From: Gammaproteobacteria bacterium
Lineage (GTDB): Bacteria > Pseudomonadota > Gammaproteobacteria > Pseudomonadales > Azotimanducaceae
NCBI GenBank assembly: GCA_028824555.1
Contig: JAPPDJ010000176.1
Coordinates: forward strand, 1 to 55,909
DNA length: 55,909 nt
Direction of reading: 5' to 3'
In this document: in pieces, positions 44,779 to 52,719 of the stretch
Layout of the letters: every line of letters starts with the position of its first letter
Numbering within the stretch: position 1 is the first letter of the stretch
The notes under the pieces: generated by a model
What the model saw: the letters and a program-made list of their open reading frames with translations, nothing else
The model's database searches: none
What the model was told of the DNA's origin: nothing
Made by a program: the position numbers and the translations under genes

Positions 44779-45978
44779 GTGACGAACGAACTCGATGATC
44801 TTGCCGTGGTTGGCGACACACCGGTGGGCTGGTGCGCGCGAACGCCGGTCAATGAAACGCTGGACGAAGACGGTCACCCGCTAGCGGAGAAGCGGGGCTT
44901 TGGCGTCGCCGACCCGCGGGCACCGTCTCGACGCCTCTATGACGACCCCGAAGTGCAGGCGCTGCGCGACCACCTCAAGGCCAACAACGGCATCAAGGGG
45001 CTCGACATCTGCGCCCCGAACGAAGTCGACCGCGCCGTGCGCCTCTTCTTCCGCGACGGCTTCGTCGTCGTGAAGGACCTGCTCGACGCCGATGCGCTGG
45101 CGCGTTGGCGTGGAGGATGCGCCCGCGAGCTGCGCAAGATTCTCGAACCCGACGGCCACGACGGGCGCAAGTACATCACCGAGACGATGCGCCTGCCGCA
45201 TCGCTACAGCTATGGCACGGCATCGGCGTCGCGCCAGTTGCTGCACGATCCCGTGTGGGCTTCGATGATCGACCTACCGGCCACCACGCCCATCCTGAAG
45301 GCGATCTTCGGCACAGACGACTATCTGGTGCTCGGCGCCGGCGGCGACCTTTGCCTGCCTGGAGCCGTGGAGTACCAGCACCTGCACGGCGACGTGCGCG
45401 AGCAATACCACCTGCCCGAGGCCCGCATCCATCAGGCGGCGGGGCTCGGCATCGACACGTCCGGTGAACTCGATGGGCGCACCAAGCAGCGAATCGTCGA
45501 GCGAACGCCGCCCGTGGTCACGATCAACTTCGCCATGAGCGACCTCACGTGGGAGAACGGCCCCATCCGCCAGATTCCCGGTACCCACGGCGTGGCGGAA
45601 GATCCGCCAAGGCCCGCCGACGAACCCGAATGGATGCGCCTCTCGACGCTCGTCGGCGCTCCCGCCGGCGCCGGCGTGTTCCGCGACAACCGTGCCTGGC
45701 ACAGCGCCACGCCCAACCTGTCACGCGAAATCCGCGCCCTTCCCAACGTCGAATACGGTGCCCCGTGGCTCGACGGCGACCGTCCCCACGCCCGCACCAT
45801 GCCGCACGAAATCTGGCAAACGCTCTCCCCCCACGCCCAGCACCTCAGTCGCCGCGTGAAGGCCGACCCTGGCGTCTGGCCGGCAGGCGCCGGCGTCATG
45901 CACGCCTTGGCAAACAAGCGCAAGGAAGCCAACGGCACGCTGGCGCGCAAGCCCGGCGAGGGCAGTCAACGCCGCTGA
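44779..45978 (+). CDS. Phytanoyl-CoA dioxygenase (PhyH) family protein
   Basis: Fe(II)/2-oxoglutarate-dependent oxygenase of 399 residues. The iron triad is visible as H203-x-D205 in YQHLHGDV and H308 in RAWHSATPN. RQIPGTHG and the following FRDNR support the jelly-roll core. The N-terminal 80 residues are family-variable. GTG start behind GGGGAAGGACATAGGCC. Substrate unknown; related enzymes hydroxylate CoA-linked or free small acids and natural products. Confidence 0.85.
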   Translation: MTNELDDLAVVGDTPVGWCARTPVNETLDEDGHPLAEKRGFGVADPRAPSRRLYDDPEVQALRDHLKANNGIKGLDICAPNEVDRAVRLFFRDGFVVVKDLLDADALARWRGGCARELRKILEPDGHDGRKYITETMRLPHRYSYGTASASRQLLHDPVWASMIDLPATTPILKAIFGTDDYLVLGAGGDLCLPGAVEYQHLHGDVREQYHLPEARIHQAAGLGIDTSGELDGRTKQRIVERTPPVVTINFAMSDLTWENGPIRQIPGTHGVAEDPPRPADEPEWMRLSTLVGAPAGAGVFRDNRAWHSATPNLSREIRALPNVEYGAPWLDGDRPHARTMPHEIWQTLSPHAQHLSRRVKADPGVWPAGAGVMHALANKRKEANGTLARKPGEGSQRR

Positions 45979-45986
45979 CGGCCCCC

Positions 45987-47024
45987 TTGAGCCGTCCAAG
46001 CGAAACCGGTTTGCCCGCCAAGGTTGCCATCTCAGTCAATCCCATGTCCGGGCGGGACGTGCGGCGGATCGCGGCGCGCGCCAGCAACATGACGATTGAG
46101 GCGAAGCGCGACATTGTGGCGCGGATTGCGGCCGGAGCCGATGCCGCGGGGGCGACGGACATCTACATCACCGAAGAGCCGTTCCGCATCGCGTCGCTGG
46201 CGCTCGAATGGCTGCCACTGCGGGCGCGGGTGCATGTCCTGAAGACGCCGCTGAACCATGATGCTTCGGACACCGAGGCTGCCATCGCGTCGTTCTTGGA
46301 GGCTGGCGCGACCACCTTGGTTTCCCTCGGAGGGGACGGCACCAATCGCGCCATCGCCCGGCACCTGCACAAAGCCGGCGACGACGGAATCTCGCTGATC
46401 CCGCTCTCCACCGGCACCAACAACGTCTTCCCGACGCTAGTGGAGCCAACCATTGCCGGCACCGTCGCCGGGCTCACCGCTCGCGGCCTCCTTGCCAAGG
46501 CGCCGGTGCGCCCACGCTGCAAGATGCTGCATGTGCGATTTGCCGATGGCGCCACGGACGTAGGCCTCATCGATGCGGCGCAGCTAGACGGCGACTTCGT
46601 CGGCAACCTGCTGCCGTTCGATTCGGCACGTCTCGCCCGCGTTCTCTTGACGCGGGCGGAACCGGACGCCATCGGCATGTCGCCCATCGGCGGGCTGATC
46701 GACGTGGTGGATGCCCAAGACGACTGCGGCCTGCTGCTTGAACTGGGGCCAGGGCAAGTGGTTGATGCGCCCGTCTCGCCAGGACTCTTCCGCTCCGTCT
46801 CCGTGACCCGCGCCGTTCGCGTGCCCTTCGACACGCCGGTGATCTTTCGCGGCCACGGCGTGCTCGCGCTCGACGGCGACCGAGACCATCGACTGCGCGG
46901 GAGCCGCATCGCCCACGTCACCGTGCGCCGCGACGGTCCGCATGTGCTCGATGTGGCCGCCGCAATGCGACACGCGGTGCGTCACGGTATGATGGCGCGC
47001 CCCGAAGACCGAGCCGCCGATTGA
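45987..47024 (+). CDS. ATP-NAD kinase family protein (AcoX-like)
   Basis: About 345 residues. KVAISVNPMSG opens the family fold, and LGGDGTNRA supplies the GGDGT nucleotide motif, followed by STGTNNVFP. Members phosphorylate NAD or related diphosphate substrates; the AcoX-like branch has unclear specificity. No ATG is available: TTG 45987 or TTG 46011 are the candidate starts. It overlaps fabV by TTGA, tying it to fatty-acid synthesis, where an NAD(P) role would fit. Confidence 0.82.
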   Translation: MSRPSETGLPAKVAISVNPMSGRDVRRIAARASNMTIEAKRDIVARIAAGADAAGATDIYITEEPFRIASLALEWLPLRARVHVLKTPLNHDASDTEAAIASFLEAGATTLVSLGGDGTNRAIARHLHKAGDDGISLIPLSTGTNNVFPTLVEPTIAGTVAGLTARGLLAKAPVRPRCKMLHVRFADGATDVGLIDAAQLDGDFVGNLLPFDSARLARVLLTRAEPDAIGMSPIGGLIDVVDAQDDCGLLLELGPGQVVDAPVSPGLFRSVSVTRAVRVPFDTPVIFRGHGVLALDGDRDHRLRGSRIAHVTVRRDGPHVLDVAAAMRHAVRHGMMARPEDRAAD

Positions 47025-48202
47025 TCGTCAAGCCCCGCATTCGCGGCTTCGTCTGCACCACTGCCCATCCCGCCGGCTGCGTGGCAGGGGTCAACGAACA
47101 GATCGACCTAGTGCGTGGGCGCGGCGCCATCGAGGCGCCGAATCGACCCCGCAATGCGCTCGTCATCGGCTGCTCCGGCGGCTTTGGCCTTGCTTCGCGC
47201 ATCGTCGCCGGGTTTGGTGCGCGAGCAAACACCCTCGGCATCTCGTTTGAGAAGCAGCCGACGGCGAAGCGCACGGCGACGGCGGGCTGGTACAACAATC
47301 TCGCCTTCGAGGCGGCCGCCGCCGAGGCGGGGCTCCTAGCCCGAACCCTGGATGGCGATGCGTTCTCCGACGAGATGCGCACGCGCACGGCTGAGGCGCT
47401 AAAGGGCGAGTTTGGCCCCATTGACCTGCTTGTCTATAGCCTCGCGGCGCCGGTGCGCACCCATCCGCGCACGGGCGAGACACACCGATCGGCCATCAAG
47501 CCCCTAGGCGGGTCGTTCACCACCAACACGCTCGACTTCAACACCGGCAAGGTGCACGAGGTGACCCTTGAGGGCGCCAGCGAAGAGGAAACCGCTGCCA
47601 CCGTGCAGGTGATGGGGGGTGAGGATTGGGAATACTGGATTGACGCACTTGCCGATGCTGGGCTCTTGAACGAAGGGTTCCAGACGGTTGCCTATACCTA
47701 CCTCGGCAGCGAACTCACCCACCGCATCTATCGGGGCGGCACCTTGGGCCAGGCGAAGGCGGACCTCGACCGGGCAGCAGGTGCCATCGACGCTCGGCTC
47801 GGCGCCATCGGCGGACGCGCCCGGGTGGCCGCGCTCACCGCCATCGTCAGTCAAGCGAGCGCCGCCATTCCCGTTGTTCCGCTTTATGTCGCGATCCTCT
47901 TCCGGGTGATGCGCGAGCGCGGCGTTCACGAATCCTGCATCGAGCACGTCGACCGGCTCTTTCGCACGGGCCTCTATGGCACCGGCGCCGCCATCGATAC
48001 AGAAGGCCGCCTGCGGCTCGACGACCGCGAGTTGGACGCGGCCGTGCAGGCAGAGGTTGGCCGGCGTTGGCGGCAGGTGAACACCGAAAGCCTTGCGGAG
48101 CTCGGCGATGCGGCCAGCTTCCGCGATGGCTTTCTCAAGGTGTTCGGATTCGGCATGGCTGGCGTCAACTACGACGCGGACGTCGACATCGGCGGAGTCT
48201 GA
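47021..48202 (+). CDS. fabV: Enoyl-[acyl-carrier-protein] reductase, FabV type
   Basis: NADH-dependent reductase of the last step in fatty-acid elongation. 393 residues. It opens MIVKPRIRGFVCTTAHP and has VIGCSGGFGLASR as the cofactor loop, YSLAAPVRTHPRTG, and the active site Y237-(8 residues)-K246 in RIYRGGTLGQAK. FabV enzymes are naturally less sensitive to triclosan than FabI. TTG start at 47021 overlaps the stop of the ATP-NAD kinase gene, so the two are translationally coupled. Confidence 0.95.
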   Translation: MIVKPRIRGFVCTTAHPAGCVAGVNEQIDLVRGRGAIEAPNRPRNALVIGCSGGFGLASRIVAGFGARANTLGISFEKQPTAKRTATAGWYNNLAFEAAAAEAGLLARTLDGDAFSDEMRTRTAEALKGEFGPIDLLVYSLAAPVRTHPRTGETHRSAIKPLGGSFTTNTLDFNTGKVHEVTLEGASEEETAATVQVMGGEDWEYWIDALADAGLLNEGFQTVAYTYLGSELTHRIYRGGTLGQAKADLDRAAGAIDARLGAIGGRARVAALTAIVSQASAAIPVVPLYVAILFRVMRERGVHESCIEHVDRLFRTGLYGTGAAIDTEGRLRLDDRELDAAVQAEVGRRWRQVNTESLAELGDAASFRDGFLKVFGFGMAGVNYDADVDIGGV

Positions 48203-48212
48203 CGGCGCTCAC

Positions 48213-49352
48213 ATGACCAATCGCGTCTTGGATGGCGAGGCCCCTGCCTTGACCTCGGCCACAGCTCCATCCCCTTCGGGCACGCCAAGAGAGCACGCCC
48301 CGTTCGTCAAGGCCTGCCGCGGCGAGCCGACGCCGTTCACTCCCATTTGGCTGAACCGGCAAGCCGGCCGCTACATGCCCGAATACCACGCGGTGAAGGG
48401 CAAGACGCCAAGCCTCGAGTTCTTCCGCACCCCGGAACTGGCGGCGCGAGTGACGGTGGATGCACAGCGCATTCTCGGTGTGGACGCGGCGATCGTTTTC
48501 GCCGACCTCTTGCCCATTCTGGAACCGATGGGGCTCGCGCTCGACTACGTTCCGGGAGTGGGCCCGGTGTTCGCGAATCCCGTGCGCGAACTCGCCGCCA
48601 TCGACCGGCTGCGGGTACCGTCCGCATCAGAGGAACTCGGCTACATCGCCGAGACCATCAGCGGCGTTCTCGATGGGTTGCCGCCGGACGTCCCGCTGAT
48701 CGGCTTCGCGGGGGCACCGTTCACGCTCGCTTCCTACGCCATCGAGGGCGCCGGCTCCCGCAACTTCCGGCACACCAAGAAGCTGATGTACGAGCACGAG
48801 ACACCTTGGAACCTGCTTCTTTCGAAGCTCACCCGCGCGGTGATCGACTACGTTCGCCTGCAGATCGAGGCCGGCGTGCAGGCGGTGCAGATCTTCGACT
48901 CCTGGGTTGGCGCACTCTCGCAGCACGACTACCGGCGCTATGTGGCACCCCATGTGCAGGAGTTGATGCAGGGTATCCGGCGCGCGGAGGTTGCCAGCGA
49001 CGGCACCGAGGGCCGAGTGCACTTCCCACCGATCATCTACTTCGGCGTCAACACGGCGCATCTCGTGGCAGACATGCACGCCACCGGTGCCGACCTCCTC
49101 GCCCTTGACTGGCGCACACCTCTGGGCGAGACGTGGCAGCGTCTGGACTCGCCGGCCATTCAAGGCAACCTCGACCCCATCGTCCTCTGTGCCAACACCG
49201 AGGCCATCGCCACGAGCGCCGGTCACGTGCTCGAGGAAGCCGGTGGCCGCCCCGGCCACATCTTCAACCTGGGCCACGGCATCGTTCCCGAGACGCCGGT
49301 GGACAACGTGAAGTTCCTGGTGGACTTCGTGCACGAGGCGACCGCGCAGTGA
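48213..49352 (+). CDS. hemE: Uroporphyrinogen decarboxylase
   Basis: Decarboxylates the four acetate side chains of uroporphyrinogen III to give coproporphyrinogen III in heme synthesis. 379 residues, slightly longer than usual (about 355) because of a 28-residue Ala/Pro/Ser leader. Signature IWLNRQAGRYMPEY is followed by VDAAIVFADLLP with the catalytic aspartate region, GFAGAPFTLASY, and a final NLGHGIVPETP. It follows fabV by 10 bases, and its TGA overlaps the GTG of the VanZ gene. Confidence 0.96.
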   Translation: MTNRVLDGEAPALTSATAPSPSGTPREHAPFVKACRGEPTPFTPIWLNRQAGRYMPEYHAVKGKTPSLEFFRTPELAARVTVDAQRILGVDAAIVFADLLPILEPMGLALDYVPGVGPVFANPVRELAAIDRLRVPSASEELGYIAETISGVLDGLPPDVPLIGFAGAPFTLASYAIEGAGSRNFRHTKKLMYEHETPWNLLLSKLTRAVIDYVRLQIEAGVQAVQIFDSWVGALSQHDYRRYVAPHVQELMQGIRRAEVASDGTEGRVHFPPIIYFGVNTAHLVADMHATGADLLALDWRTPLGETWQRLDSPAIQGNLDPIVLCANTEAIATSAGHVLEEAGGRPGHIFNLGHGIVPETPVDNVKFLVDFVHEATAQ

Positions 49353-49747
49353 ACGCGCCGTCCGTTGCTGTGCAGCAGGTGGCGCAGCCCGGACCTTGGC
49401 TCAAGCTGCTCTGGCGCCTCGCCTTTTGGATTCCCCTCGTCATCAGCATCGCGGTCGCATGGACGCCGAACCCCGCCGGCTTGGTGGCAAGCATGGCCGG
49501 CAGCGTCGCCCACATCGCCGCCGCCGGCTACCTCGCCTTCGCTCTCTCGCTGGCGCACTTTCGACAGGGCCCCTGGCCCGCTGTGGCAGCCTGGATGATG
49601 GTATGGGGCGTCACCATCGAACTGGTGCAGCTCTTCGTCGATGGCCGCGGCGCTCAACTGGCCGACCTCGCTTCCGACGCCCTCGGCATAGCCATCGGCT
49701 GCGCCGCATTCGCCGTATGGCAGAGAGTAGGGAAGCGGAAGATGTGA
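49349..49747 (+). CDS. VanZ-like family membrane protein
   Basis: 132 residues with four hydrophobic helices (about 22-41, 50-70, 77-98 and 110-126). The conserved VTIELVQLFVDGRGAQLADLASDALG block is the VanZ signature (given here in parts: VTIELVQLFVDGR, then AQLADLASDALG). Role unknown in most bacteria; the founding member gives low-level teicoplanin resistance. GTG start within the hemE stop (GTGA) makes it the last gene of the fabV-hemE operon. Confidence 0.82.
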   Translation: MNAPSVAVQQVAQPGPWLKLLWRLAFWIPLVISIAVAWTPNPAGLVASMAGSVAHIAAAGYLAFALSLAHFRQGPWPAVAAWMMVWGVTIELVQLFVDGRGAQLADLASDALGIAIGCAAFAVWQRVGKRKM

Positions 49748-49771
49748 TGTGGAGAAATTGTTAGAAGTGTG

Positions 49772-49803
49772 TTGAAAACTCTTGCTTTTGTCCGTGATAT
49801 GGT
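49772..49803 (+). promoter_or_regulatory. Candidate promoter of the small-protein/retropepsin pair
   Basis: TTGAAA (49772-49777), then 20 bases, then TATGGT (49798-49803) preceded by TG at 49795-49796 (extended -10). The spacer is longer than ideal. It lies in an AT-rich pocket 55 bases upstream of the small gene. Weak prediction. Confidence 0.3.
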
Positions 49804-49858
49804 GTAGTGGCGGTCAGGCGAAGTTGGCCGCGAGAGACAAGCTGGCGGAGTTGATGCC

Positions 49859-50101
49859 ATGTCCATTCTGGAGGAGGAAATCGCAGCGTATCAAGCGCAG
49901 CAGGATGACCTTGAGGCAAGCCACCGAGGCAGATGGGTTCTGTTTCATGGCAGCACGAGAGTCGGCATTTACGACACATTCGAGGAAGTCTCGACCGATG
50001 CGTTGCGCAAATACGGTCGTGGCCCATACTTGATTCGAGAAATCGGCGCAGTACCCGCGCCGCTTCCAGCAATTCTACAGCGAGCAGCGTCACACGGATG
50101 A
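49859..50101 (+). CDS. Small conserved protein (DUF5678-like)
   Basis: 80 residues, soluble. The core GRWVLFHGSTRVGIYDTFEE, then a helix, then KYGRGPYLIREIG matches a small family I know as DUF5678-like, of unknown function, often encoded beside an aspartic-protease-like gene. GGAG nine bases before the ATG. Its TGA overlaps the ATG of the retropepsin gene (ATGA), so the two are made together. Confidence 0.7.
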   Translation: MSILEEEIAAYQAQQDDLEASHRGRWVLFHGSTRVGIYDTFEEVSTDALRKYGRGPYLIREIGAVPAPLPAILQRAASHG

Positions 50102-50556
50102 GCCCCCTTTCCGTTGAGTTGAGGAACTCGTCCGATGGCCTTTTGGCCACCGGGCCATTATTGCCCATTCAGATTGGCTTGGATGAGACCTACGAGCCGG
50201 GAGGCCTTTGGGAGTCGTCAGCGCCTCTGCTATCGAGAAGCGAGGGCGCCGACGCGCTCATCGACACCGGTGCTCGCGTGAGCTGCATCGACACAGGCTT
50301 GGCCGAGCGGCTGCGTTTGCCGATCGCTGACGAAGATGCGCTTCGAGGTCTGGTTGGCTCACCGATAAGCGTGAGGACCAGGCTCGGCCATCTGGTCGTC
50401 ACCGAGCTGCAAATCATCCGACCCTTGCGCTTCTATGAAGTGGACCTGTCGTCTTGGCTCTCCCATGAGGTGCTTCTTGGCAGGGACATGCTCGAGGGGT
50501 GCCAGATGCACTACGACGGGGAGAGCGGCAACGTTACCGTCGCCCGCCGCAGTTAG
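50098..50556 (+). CDS. Retropepsin-like aspartic protease domain protein
   Basis: 152 residues. ADALIDTGARVSCID contains the aspartic-protease triad DTGA with D56 as catalytic residue. The later VVTELQIIRPL and SWLSHEVLLGRDMLEGCQM complete the single-domain retropepsin pattern, so it should work as a homodimer. No signal peptide or membrane helix, so cytoplasmic. Translationally coupled to the small gene upstream, whose product may be its partner, inhibitor or substrate (inference). Confidence 0.78.
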   Translation: MSPLSVELRNSSDGLLATGPLLPIQIGLDETYEPGGLWESSAPLLSRSEGADALIDTGARVSCIDTGLAERLRLPIADEDALRGLVGSPISVRTRLGHLVVTELQIIRPLRFYEVDLSSWLSHEVLLGRDMLEGCQMHYDGESGNVTVARRS

Positions 50557-50769
50557 GCGTTTGTCCGGCACCCGAACGGGCGCCCATGAGGTACGGCCGA
50601 TGGCATCGGTCTAGGCGTGGTTGTTTTTGCCTCAACTCCTTGAGGCGCCGTCTCGTTCGGGGCCACATGCGTCCTGCGGGTGTGAAGGGCGACATACCTT
50701 GCGTCCAGAGAAGGTGATTTACCATTCGCGCTCGCGCCAAAACGGCGCTCGGATTGGATGAGGGAGTTC

Positions 50770-51750
50770 ATGACCGCAGCAACGCGAATCACGGTGACTG
50801 GGGCCGCTGGGCAGATCGGCTATGCGCTGGTGTTCAGGATTGCATCCGGGGCAATGCTGGGGGCGGATCGTCCGGTGATTCTGCAATTGCTGGAGATTCC
50901 GCCGGCCATGAATGCGTTGAACGGCGTCATCATGGAACTCGAGGATTGCGCCTTCCCGCTGCTGAAGGACGTGGTCGCGACCGACGATCCCAACGTCGCC
51001 TTTGCGGACACCGACCTTGCGCTGTTGGTGGGATCGCGTCCGCGCACGGCGGGCATGGAGCGCAGTGACTTGCTCGAAGCCAACGCCGCCATCTTCTCGG
51101 TGCAGGGCAAGGCGTTGAACGATCATGCCTCGCGGCAGGCGAAGGTGCTGGTGGTGGGCAACCCGGCCAACACCAACTGCCTGATCGCGCAAAGGAACGC
51201 GCCGGACCTCGACCCGCGCAACTTCACCGCCATGACTCGGCTCGACCACAACCGGGCGCTCGCGCAGCTAGCCGCCAAGACCGGAGCGTCGGTGAGCGGC
51301 ATTTATGGCTTCTCGATCTGGGGCAACCATTCGCCGACCATGTATCCGGACCTGCATCACACGGTGATTGCCGGCCAGAGCGTCTTGGATCGGATCGACA
51401 TGGATTGGTACGAGAACGACTTCATGCCCACCGTGCAGAAGCGCGGCGCCGCCATCATCGACGCCCGCGGGGCTTCGAGCGCGGCGTCAGCCGCCAACGC
51501 CGCCATCGACCACATGCACGACTGGCTGCTCGGCTCGGACGGCCGCGTGGTGAGCATGGGCGTCGTCGCAGACGGCAGCTACGACATCGCCGAAGGGTTG
51601 ATCTTCTCCTTTCCGGTCACCTGCGCAGAGGGCGATTGGAAGATCGTCCCGGACCTCGCAGTCAACGACTTCAGCCGCAGCAAGCTCGACGTTACCGAGA
51701 ACGAACTGATCGAAGAACGGGACGAAGTGGCGGCGCTATTGCCGGGCTGA
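50770..51750 (+). CDS. mdh: Malate dehydrogenase
   Basis: NAD-dependent interconversion of malate and oxaloacetate in the citric acid cycle. 326 residues. [19 protein letters not shown] is the NAD fold. [25 protein letters not shown] and the active-site histidine in [12 protein letters not shown] are intact. Cytosolic-type family as in Proteobacteria with about 327 residues. I choose ATG 50770 because TGAGGGAG lies just before it; ATG 50758 would add four residues. Followed directly by a strong hairpin. Confidence 0.96.
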   Translation: MTAATRITVTGAAGQIGYALVFRIASGAMLGADRPVILQLLEIPPAMNALNGVIMELEDCAFPLLKDVVATDDPNVAFADTDLALLVGSRPRTAGMERSDLLEANAAIFSVQGKALNDHASRQAKVLVVGNPANTNCLIAQRNAPDLDPRNFTAMTRLDHNRALAQLAAKTGASVSGIYGFSIWGNHSPTMYPDLHHTVIAGQSVLDRIDMDWYENDFMPTVQKRGAAIIDARGASSAASAANAAIDHMHDWLLGSDGRVVSMGVVADGSYDIAEGLIFSFPVTCAEGDWKIVPDLAVNDFSRSKLDVTENELIEERDEVAALLPG

Positions 51751-51800
51751 GGCGCCTATTGGCGCGAGCGAGGGCAAGAGGCCCTCGCCCCTAAGGCGCC
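51751..51800. terminator. Bidirectional hairpin between mdh and the enoyl-CoA hydratase gene
   Basis: GCGAGGGC (51768-51775) pairs with GCCCTCGC (51781-51788) around AAGAG, and outer arms GGCGCC (51751-51756 and 51795-51800) extend it. The two flanking genes converge and leave only this 54-base gap, so it probably ends both transcripts. No T-run; related in style to the other palindromic repeats. Confidence 0.6.
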
Positions 51801-51804
51801 CGCT

Positions 51805-52656
51805 CTACCCCCCAAGCCAGTCGTTGAAGCGGGCTCTTCGCTTTTCGTGAAAGGCGCGGACACCTTCGCGAGCGTCGGGGTGGTGGTCGGAGATGGCGGT
51901 CTTGGCAGCGATCTCGTCGAGGCTTTGCTCCCAGCTCATTTCGGCGGCGTTGTAGATGGAGCGCTTGAGGAGGCGCATGGAGACTTGGGGCCCTTCGGCG
52001 AACTCCGTCGCGAGTTCCATCGTCGCGTCTTCAAGCTGGTCGGACGGCACCACTTCGTGCACGAGGCCGAGTTCGAGCGCTTCTTCCGCTTCGATGATGC
52101 GCTTGCGCATCATGAAGTCCATGGCGCGGGAGACGCCCAAGAGCTGCACCAATAGGTATTGGCCGCCCTCGTCGGGCAACAGGCCAAAGCGGAGCGTGGC
52201 GCTGCCCATGCGCACGCCTTCAGAGGCGATGCGGAAGTCGCAGGCGAGGGCCAGGGAGAAGCCGGTCTGGATGGCGACGCCGTTGATGGCGGCGATGGTG
52301 AGTTTGTCGAGCGAACGCACCTGCGTGTTGACGCGTTGGGAAATGGTCCTAAGGCCATTGTAGGTGCCGAGGTTGTTGTCGTGGCCGTGGGCAATCTTGG
52401 GCGTGAGCGACTCGCCGGGAATGCTCGTGCTCTGATAGCCCTTGAGATCGTCGCCGGCGCAAAACGCGCGGCCGGAACCGGTGAAGACCACCACCCGCAC
52501 GTCGTTGTCCATCTGCGCTTGGGTGACCGCCTCCACGAGGTCGCGCTTGATCGACGCGGTGAAGCCGTTCAGGCGTTCGGGCGTGGTGAAGCGAAACCAG
52601 GCGATGCCCGGCGAGCGCACAGCAACATTGAAGCCCTTGAAATCTCCGGTGTCCAT
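51805..52656 (-). CDS. Enoyl-CoA hydratase/isomerase family protein
   Basis: Crotonase fold of 283 residues. Oxyanion-hole segments are GRAFCAGDDLKGY and AINGVAIQTGFSLALACD. FGLLPDEGGQYLLVQLLG holds the second acidic position. It acts on a CoA-thioester, but reaction type and substrate are not deducible. ATG 52656 is preceded by GGAGGAAGGACAAGG; the frame to 52701 is not supported by sequence pattern. Convergent with mdh. Confidence 0.9.
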   Translation of the reverse strand: MDTGDFKGFNVAVRSPGIAWFRFTTPERLNGFTASIKRDLVEAVTQAQMDNDVRVVVFTGSGRAFCAGDDLKGYQSTSIPGESLTPKIAHGHDNNLGTYNGLRTISQRVNTQVRSLDKLTIAAINGVAIQTGFSLALACDFRIASEGVRMGSATLRFGLLPDEGGQYLLVQLLGVSRAMDFMMRKRIIEAEEALELGLVHEVVPSDQLEDATMELATEFAEGPQVSMRLLKRSIYNAAEMSWEQSLDEIAAKTAISDHHPDAREGVRAFHEKRRARFNDWLGG

Positions 52657-52719
52657 CAGCCTTGTCCTTCCTCCCTTCGGGGTGTGTTCAACCTCGTTCA
52701 AACCGAGGCAAGCGTCCTG

